Source: Actinomycetes bacterium
Lineage (GTDB): Bacteria > Actinomycetota > Actinomycetes > Actinomycetales > Microbacteriaceae
DNA length: 16,221 bases
NCBI GenBank assembly: GCA_023451265.1
Contig: JAEYAG010000037.1
Coordinates: forward strand, 1 to 16,221
Direction of reading: 5' to 3'
The translations under genes were made by a program, and so were the position numbers. The notes under the pieces were generated by a model. That model saw only the letters and a program-made list of their open reading frames with translations. It did not search any database and was not told the DNA's origin. Shown here in pieces: positions 12,797 to 16,221 of the stretch. Position 1 is the first letter of the stretch. Every line of letters begins with the position of its first letter.

Positions 12797-14590
12797 TCAG
12801 GAGATGGTGAGCAGCTGATGCCCGGCCGACACGGTCGTGCCGGGGTCGGCGTTGATGGCGCCGATGACGCCGTCCTTGTGCGCCTGGATCGGCTGCTCCA
12901 TCTTCATGGCCTCGAGCACGACGACGAGGTCGCCCTTGACGACCTGCTGCCCGTCGGCGACGGCCACCTTCACGATCGTCGCCTGCATCGGCGCCTTGAC
13001 GGCGTCGCCCGAGGCCCCGGCCGACACGGTCGGCGCGTGCGAGCGCCGCGACGGCGGCACCGCGGCGGGACGGCCGATCTTCGTCGGGGCAACGGCGATG
13101 CGGTCGGGCAGGCTCACCTCGAGCCGCTTGCCCGAGACCTCGACGACGACGGTGTGGCGCGGCTCGGCGTCCTCGGGCGACTCGAGCTCGCCGTCCCACG
13201 GCGGGATGTCGTTGTCGAAATCGGTCTCGATCCACCGCGTGAACACGCCGAACCGGCCGTCCTCGGCGGTGAAGGCGGGGTCGCGCACCACCTTGCGGTG
13301 GAACGGCAGCACCGTCGGCATGCCGGCGACCTCGAACTCGTCGAGGGCGCGGCGTGCGCGTTCCAGCGCCTCGGCGCGGTTGCGGCCCGTGACGATGAGC
13401 TTGCCGAGCAGCGAGTCGAACGCGCCCGACACGCTGTCGCCGGCGGTGACGCCCGAGTCGAGACGGATGCCGGGGCCGCCGAACGTCTTGAACTGGTGGA
13501 TCCGGCCGGGTTGCGGCAGGAAGTTCCGCCCCGGGTCCTCCCCGTTGATGCGGAACTCGATCGAGTGCGCGGTGGGCGTCGGGTCGTCGTAGTCGAGCGT
13601 GCCGCCCTCGGCGAGGCGGAACTGCTCGCGCACGAGGTCGATGCCGGTGACCTCCTCGGAGACCGGGTGCTCGACCTGCAGACGGGTGTTGACCTCGAGG
13701 AACGAGATCGTCCCGTCGGCGCCGATGAGGAACTCGCACGTGCCCGCGCCGACATAGCCGACCTCGCGGAGGATCGCCTTCGACGCGTCGTACAGGATGC
13801 GGTTCTGCTCGTCCGTCAGGAACGGCGCGGGCGCCTCCTCGACGAGCTTCTGGTGACGGCGCTGCAGCGAGCAGTCGCGGGTGGAGACGACGACGACGTT
13901 GCCCGCGGCATCCGCCAGGCACTGCGTCTCGACGTGACGCGGCTTGTCGAGGTACTTCTCCACGAAGCACTCGCCGCGGCCGAAGGCGGTGATCGCCTCG
14001 CGCGTGGCGGACTCGAACAGCTCCGCGACCTCGTCGAGCTCGCGGGCGACCTTCAGTCCCCGGCCGCCGCCGCCGTACGCAGCCTTGATCGCGATGGGCA
14101 GGCCATGCTCCTCGGCGAAGGCGATGACCTCGTCGGCGCCGGACACGGGACCCGGGGTTCCGGGGGCCAGCGGCGCGCCGACCTTCTCGGCGACGTGACG
14201 GGCGGTGACCTTGTCGCCGAGCGCCTCGATCGCCTCGGGCGAGGGGCCGATCCAGACGAGCCCGGCGGCCCGCACCGCGCGGGCGAAGTCGGCGTTCTCG
14301 GCGAGGAATCCGTAACCCGGGTGGACGGCGTCGGCGCCCGAGCGGCGAGCGACCGACAGGATCTTCTCGATCGACAGGTACGTCTCGGCGCTCGTGGACC
14401 CCTCGAGGGCGTACGCCTCGTCGGCGAGCTTGCTGTGCATCGCGTCGCGGTCCTGGTCGGCGTAGACGGCGACCGAGAGCCTGCCGCTGTCGCGGGCGGC
14501 GCGGATCACGCGGACGGCGATCTCGCCGCGGTTCGCGATGAGCACTTTGGTGATCTGCGGACGCGCGGGCGCCGTGTCCAGTGAAGGCAT
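12797..14590 (-). CDS. accA3: Acyl-CoA carboxylase alpha subunit (biotin carboxylase + BCCP)
   Basis: This biotin-dependent subunit carboxylates its own biotin with ATP and bicarbonate and donates CO2 to a separate carboxyltransferase. It supplies malonyl- or methylmalonyl-CoA for lipid synthesis. The 597-aa protein begins VLIANRGEIAVRVIRAARD (biotin carboxylase N-domain). The ATP-grasp glycine loop is GGGGRG (173-178) and the catalytic segment EVNTRLQVEHPVSE (299-312). A biotinyl carrier domain ends the protein, with K563 as the biotin-accepting lysine in EAMKMEQ. Domain order and length match actinobacterial AccA3 (about 600 aa). No beta subunit gene lies in the window. The ATG at 14590 has TAGGCT 7 nt upstream and no Shine-Dalgarno. 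It follows maf by 78 bp on the same strand. Confidence 0.94.
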   Translation of the reverse strand: MPSLDTAPARPQITKVLIANRGEIAVRVIRAARDSGRLSVAVYADQDRDAMHSKLADEAYALEGSTSAETYLSIEKILSVARRSGADAVHPGYGFLAENADFARAVRAAGLVWIGPSPEAIEALGDKVTARHVAEKVGAPLAPGTPGPVSGADEVIAFAEEHGLPIAIKAAYGGGGRGLKVARELDEVAELFESATREAITAFGRGECFVEKYLDKPRHVETQCLADAAGNVVVVSTRDCSLQRRHQKLVEEAPAPFLTDEQNRILYDASKAILREVGYVGAGTCEFLIGADGTISFLEVNTRLQVEHPVSEEVTGIDLVREQFRLAEGGTLDYDDPTPTAHSIEFRINGEDPGRNFLPQPGRIHQFKTFGGPGIRLDSGVTAGDSVSGAFDSLLGKLIVTGRNRAEALERARRALDEFEVAGMPTVLPFHRKVVRDPAFTAEDGRFGVFTRWIETDFDNDIPPWDGELESPEDAEPRHTVVVEVSGKRLEVSLPDRIAVAPTKIGRPAAVPPSRRSHAPTVSAGASGDAVKAPMQATIVKVAVADGQQVVKGDLVVVLEAMKMEQPIQAHKDGVIGAINADPGTTVSAGHQLLTIS

Positions 14591-14597
14591 GGATGCC

Positions 14598-14603
14598 AGC
14601 CTA
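14598..14603 (-). promoter_or_regulatory. -10 box for a leaderless accA3 transcript
   Basis: TAGGCT on the leftward strand ends 7 nt before the ATG at 14590, the same hexamer and spacing as at the acetyltransferase gene. It implies accA3 can be transcribed independently of maf. The 65 bp beyond it, up to maf, is noticeably richer in A/T. Confidence 0.5.
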
Positions 14604-14668
14604 CCCAGCAGTGGACCGCCTGCTTTGGATCACTCGCACAAGATCACCGAGGAATCGTGGGCGGAAAG

Positions 14669-15325
14669 CTACGAGGCGCGGGGGCGGTTCCACAGGTCGG
14701 TCCAGCGGATGCCGAGTCGTCCGCACAGGTGCCGCACGGTCGACAGGGACATCCCGACAACCGTCGACGGGTCGCCCTCGACGCGTTCGATGAACGCGCC
14801 GCCGAGGCTGTCGACGGTGAACGCTCCCGCGACCTGCAGCGGCTCGCCGGAGGCGACGTAGGCGGAGATCTCGGCATCCGTGATATCGGAGACGAACGTG
14901 ACGGATGCCGCGGCCACCGCGGACTCCTCGCGCGGCGCCCGACCGGGCTCGATCCGGATGACGCTGTGGCCGGAGTGGAGGATGCCGGTGCGCCCGCGCA
15001 TCTGCTCCCAGCGGGCGGTCGCGATCTCGGGGAGGTGGGGCTTGCCGAGCACCTGGCCGTCGATCTCGAACATGGAGTCCCCGCCGACGACGACACCGTC
15101 GAAAGCGGGGTCGGCAGCGGCGAGGGATGCCGCGACATCCGCCGCCTTGCGACGCGCGAGCAGCAGCACATGCTCGTCCGGCGGCAGGGTGCGGCCCTCG
15201 GCGGCTTCGGCGGCGGCGATGACGGCGTCTTCGTCGACGTCCGGCGCCTGCAGCAGCGGCTCGATGCCCGCCTGCCGCATCAGCATGAGGCGGGCGGGTG
15301 AGGTGGAGGCCAGGCACACGCGCAT
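14669..15325 (-). CDS. maf: Maf-family nucleoside triphosphate pyrophosphatase
   Basis: Maf proteins hydrolyse non-canonical or excess nucleoside triphosphates to monophosphate and pyrophosphate, and are linked to septum inhibition. The 218-aa product opens with the substrate loop LASTSPARLMLMRQAGI. It has the metal/catalytic segment VVVGGDSMFEIDGQVLGKP and carries AYVASGEPLQVAGAF followed by GDPSTVVGMSL, all diagnostic. The usual second arginine of SPRR is replaced (SPAR), and AGGY is AGAF, so nucleotide preference is uncertain. The start at 15325 puts the S-x-R loop at the N-terminus as in the family. TACCGT lies 6 nt upstream. In other actinobacteria maf also neighbours acyl-CoA carboxylase genes, as it does here. 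Confidence 0.93.
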   Translation of the reverse strand: MRVCLASTSPARLMLMRQAGIEPLLQAPDVDEDAVIAAAEAAEGRTLPPDEHVLLLARRKAADVAASLAAADPAFDGVVVGGDSMFEIDGQVLGKPHLPEIATARWEQMRGRTGILHSGHSVIRIEPGRAPREESAVAAASVTFVSDITDAEISAYVASGEPLQVAGAFTVDSLGGAFIERVEGDPSTVVGMSLSTVRHLCGRLGIRWTDLWNRPRAS

Positions 15326-15331
15326 GGGACC

Positions 15332-15337
15332 ACGGTA
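15332..15337 (-). promoter_or_regulatory. -10 box for a leaderless maf transcript
   Basis: TACCGT on the leftward strand ends 6 nt before the ATG at 15325; no Shine-Dalgarno or clear -35 is seen. Confidence 0.45.
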
Positions 15338-15387
15338 TCCGGCCCGCCCGGGGCAGCGCCGCGCCCCCGCGCCCCCGCCACGCTCTG

Positions 15388-15471
15388 TGCCGAACCCTCG
15401 CCTCTGGGCCGAACCCTCATCCTCCAGCGCGCACAGGGGCGAGGGCTGGTCCCCGGGGTAAGGGTTCGGCA
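15388..15471. repeat. Three-armed repeat element between maf and the methyltransferase
   Basis: GCCGAACCCT occurs at 15389-15398 and 15408-15417, and its exact inverse AGGGTTCGGC at 15461-15470; pairing of the first and third extends to 11 bp (15388-15398 with 15461-15471). A further 12-bp arm pair, CCCTCGCCTCTG (15395-15406) with CAGGGGCGAGGG (15434-15445), pairs except for one G-T. CCCCGGGG lies at 15451-15458. These pairings are partly exclusive. The 223-bp divergent gap holds no gene; the element fills its centre. Confidence 0.6.
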
Positions 15472-15536
15472 GGGTCCGCCGCGCAGCCCCGGCCGCCGCG
15501 CGCCGCGCCCGCGGGCGGCCGGTCGGCGAGTGCGGC

Positions 15537-15542
15537 TAGCGT
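15537..15542 (+). promoter_or_regulatory. -10 box for a leaderless methyltransferase transcript
   Basis: TAGCGT ends 6 nt before the ATG at 15549. The intervening TGAGGG is purine-rich but lies too close to the ATG for normal Shine-Dalgarno spacing. Confidence 0.45.
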
Positions 15543-15548
15543 TGAGGG

Positions 15549-16221
15549 ATGCAGCCCGCCGACCTCCTCGACCTCGACGTGACCGGCGTCGCCCATGGCG
15601 GCGTGTTCGTGGCGCGGCACGAGGGGCGGGTGGTGTTCGTCTCCGACGCGATCCCCGGCGAGCGGGTGCGCGTCCGCCTCACCGACACCGCGAAGGCCTC
15701 CTTCTGGCGCGCGGAGACCGTCGAGGTCCTGGACGCCTCGTCCCATCGCCGCCCGCATGTCTGGGCAGCGGCCGATGTCGCCGTCGACCCCGACGACCGT
15801 CCCGGCGGCGCGGACTTCGGGCACATCGCGCTGCCCCACCAGCGCGACCTGAAGCAGCGCGTGCTCCTCGAGGCGCTGGAGCGGTTCGGTGGGTTCACCC
15901 CGCCCGCCATCACCGTCGCGGGAGCGACTCCCGTGCGCGCGGTGGACGGCGCGGTCCTCGCCGAGGAGACCCCCGATGCGACCCGCTGGCGCACCCGCGT
16001 CAGCCTCCACGTCGACGCCGACGGGCGTGTCGGTCCGTTCGCCGCCCGCAGTCACCGCGTCATCCCCGTCGAGGAGCTGCCGCTCGCGACGGCCGAGATC
16101 GAGGATGCCGCGCGCGCCCTGTCCGGCGCCGATCACGCGCCGGGGCGGATCGACCTCGTCCAGCCCGCCGACGGGCGGGTGCGTGTCCTCCCGCGCCCGG
16201 AGTCCGCGCGCCGCGGAGCGG
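15549..16221 (+). CDS. TRAM-domain TrmA/RumA-family RNA methyltransferase, 5' part
   Basis: The open frame runs off the right edge, so only the first 224 residues are seen. The N-terminus is a TRAM RNA-binding domain (about 1-60: DVTGVAHGGVFVARHEGRVV, then IPGERVRVRL). It is followed by the family's middle region: GGADFGHIALPHQRDLKQ, RWRTRVSLHVDADGRVG and SHRVIPVEELPLA. These match SAM-dependent uracil-C5 methyltransferases acting on 23S rRNA or tRNA. The SAM-binding and catalytic cysteine motifs would lie beyond the window. Cysteines that bind a [4Fe-4S] cluster in E. coli RumA are missing; there is no cysteine in the visible part. RNA target cannot be told. It diverges from maf. Confidence 0.85.
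   Translation, partial: MQPADLLDLDVTGVAHGGVFVARHEGRVVFVSDAIPGERVRVRLTDTAKASFWRAETVEVLDASSHRRPHVWAAADVAVDPDDRPGGADFGHIALPHQRDLKQRVLLEALERFGGFTPPAITVAGATPVRAVDGAVLAEETPDATRWRTRVSLHVDADGRVGPFAARSHRVIPVEELPLATAEIEDAARALSGADHAPGRIDLVQPADGRVRVLPRPESARRGA

Noticed and set aside
12593..14584. 663-codon rightward open frame opposite accA3
   Set aside because: Mirror of the biotin carboxylase; no motifs and a skewed amino-acid composition.
1..16221. Mobile element, CRISPR array, tRNA, rRNA or defence system
   Set aside because: No transposase, integrase, spaced repeat array, tRNA-like fold or defence-type protein domain was found on either strand.

Overview
The window is about 16.2 kb of very GC-rich (roughly 70%) actinobacterial chromosome. 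Base composition, heavy use of G/C at third codon positions, the gene families and the intergenic repeat style all suggest Microbacteriaceae, most likely Microbacterium or a close relative. I assign this from general knowledge of the group; no search was possible. I see no phage, transposase, CRISPR array, tRNA or rRNA. It reads as ordinary core and metabolic chromosome with some noteworthy regulatory architecture.

Region 1 (1-7937) is a complete mannitol phosphotransferase locus. One leftward operon carries, in order of transcription, a stand-alone EIIB, ptsH (HPr), ptsI (Enzyme I), mtlA (EIICB), mtlF (EIIA) and mtlD (mannitol-1-phosphate 5-dehydrogenase). Phosphate would pass PEP > EI > HPr > MtlF > the MtlA B domain > mannitol, and MtlD then oxidises mannitol-1-P to fructose-6-P. 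Diverging from it is mtlR, a multidomain PRD regulator that should read HPr- and EII-dependent phosphorylation. The 109-bp divergent intergenic region holds a recognisable -35/-10 pair for the operon, a cre/LacI-type half-palindrome inside the promoter spacer, and an 18-bp palindrome that is a candidate MtlR operator. A perfect 14-bp hairpin lies between mtlA and mtlF. A 30-bp tandem repeat lies beyond mtlD.

Region 2 (7984-12645) has, leftward, a purine nucleoside phosphorylase and a phosphohexomutase-family enzyme overlapping by 4 bp, then a GNAT acetyltransferase. Diverging from the phosphorylase is an LpdA-type flavoprotein that lacks the redox-active cysteine pair. The lpdA/PNP/mutase neighbourhood resembles that of Mycobacterium tuberculosis (Rv3303c, Rv3307, Rv3308).

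Region 3 (12797-16221) has, leftward, maf (nucleotide pyrophosphatase) and an AccA3-like acyl-CoA carboxylase alpha subunit (biotin carboxylase plus biotin carrier). Diverging from maf is the 5' part of a TRAM-domain TrmA/RumA-family RNA methyltransferase, which runs off the right edge.

Two sequence-wide patterns stand out. First, at least six genes outside the PTS operon appear leaderless: a TANNNT-like -10 box ends 6-7 nt before the start codon, and no usable Shine-Dalgarno is present. The PTS operon genes instead have Shine-Dalgarno sites. Second, the heptamer GGATGCC/GGCATCC occurs at least 36 times, several-fold more than base composition predicts.

Nothing here amounts to a clearly new system. 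The best candidates for new biology are the orphan EIIB in the ptsHI-mtl operon, the mtl control region, the cysteine-free redox and methyltransferase variants, and the two sequence-wide patterns.
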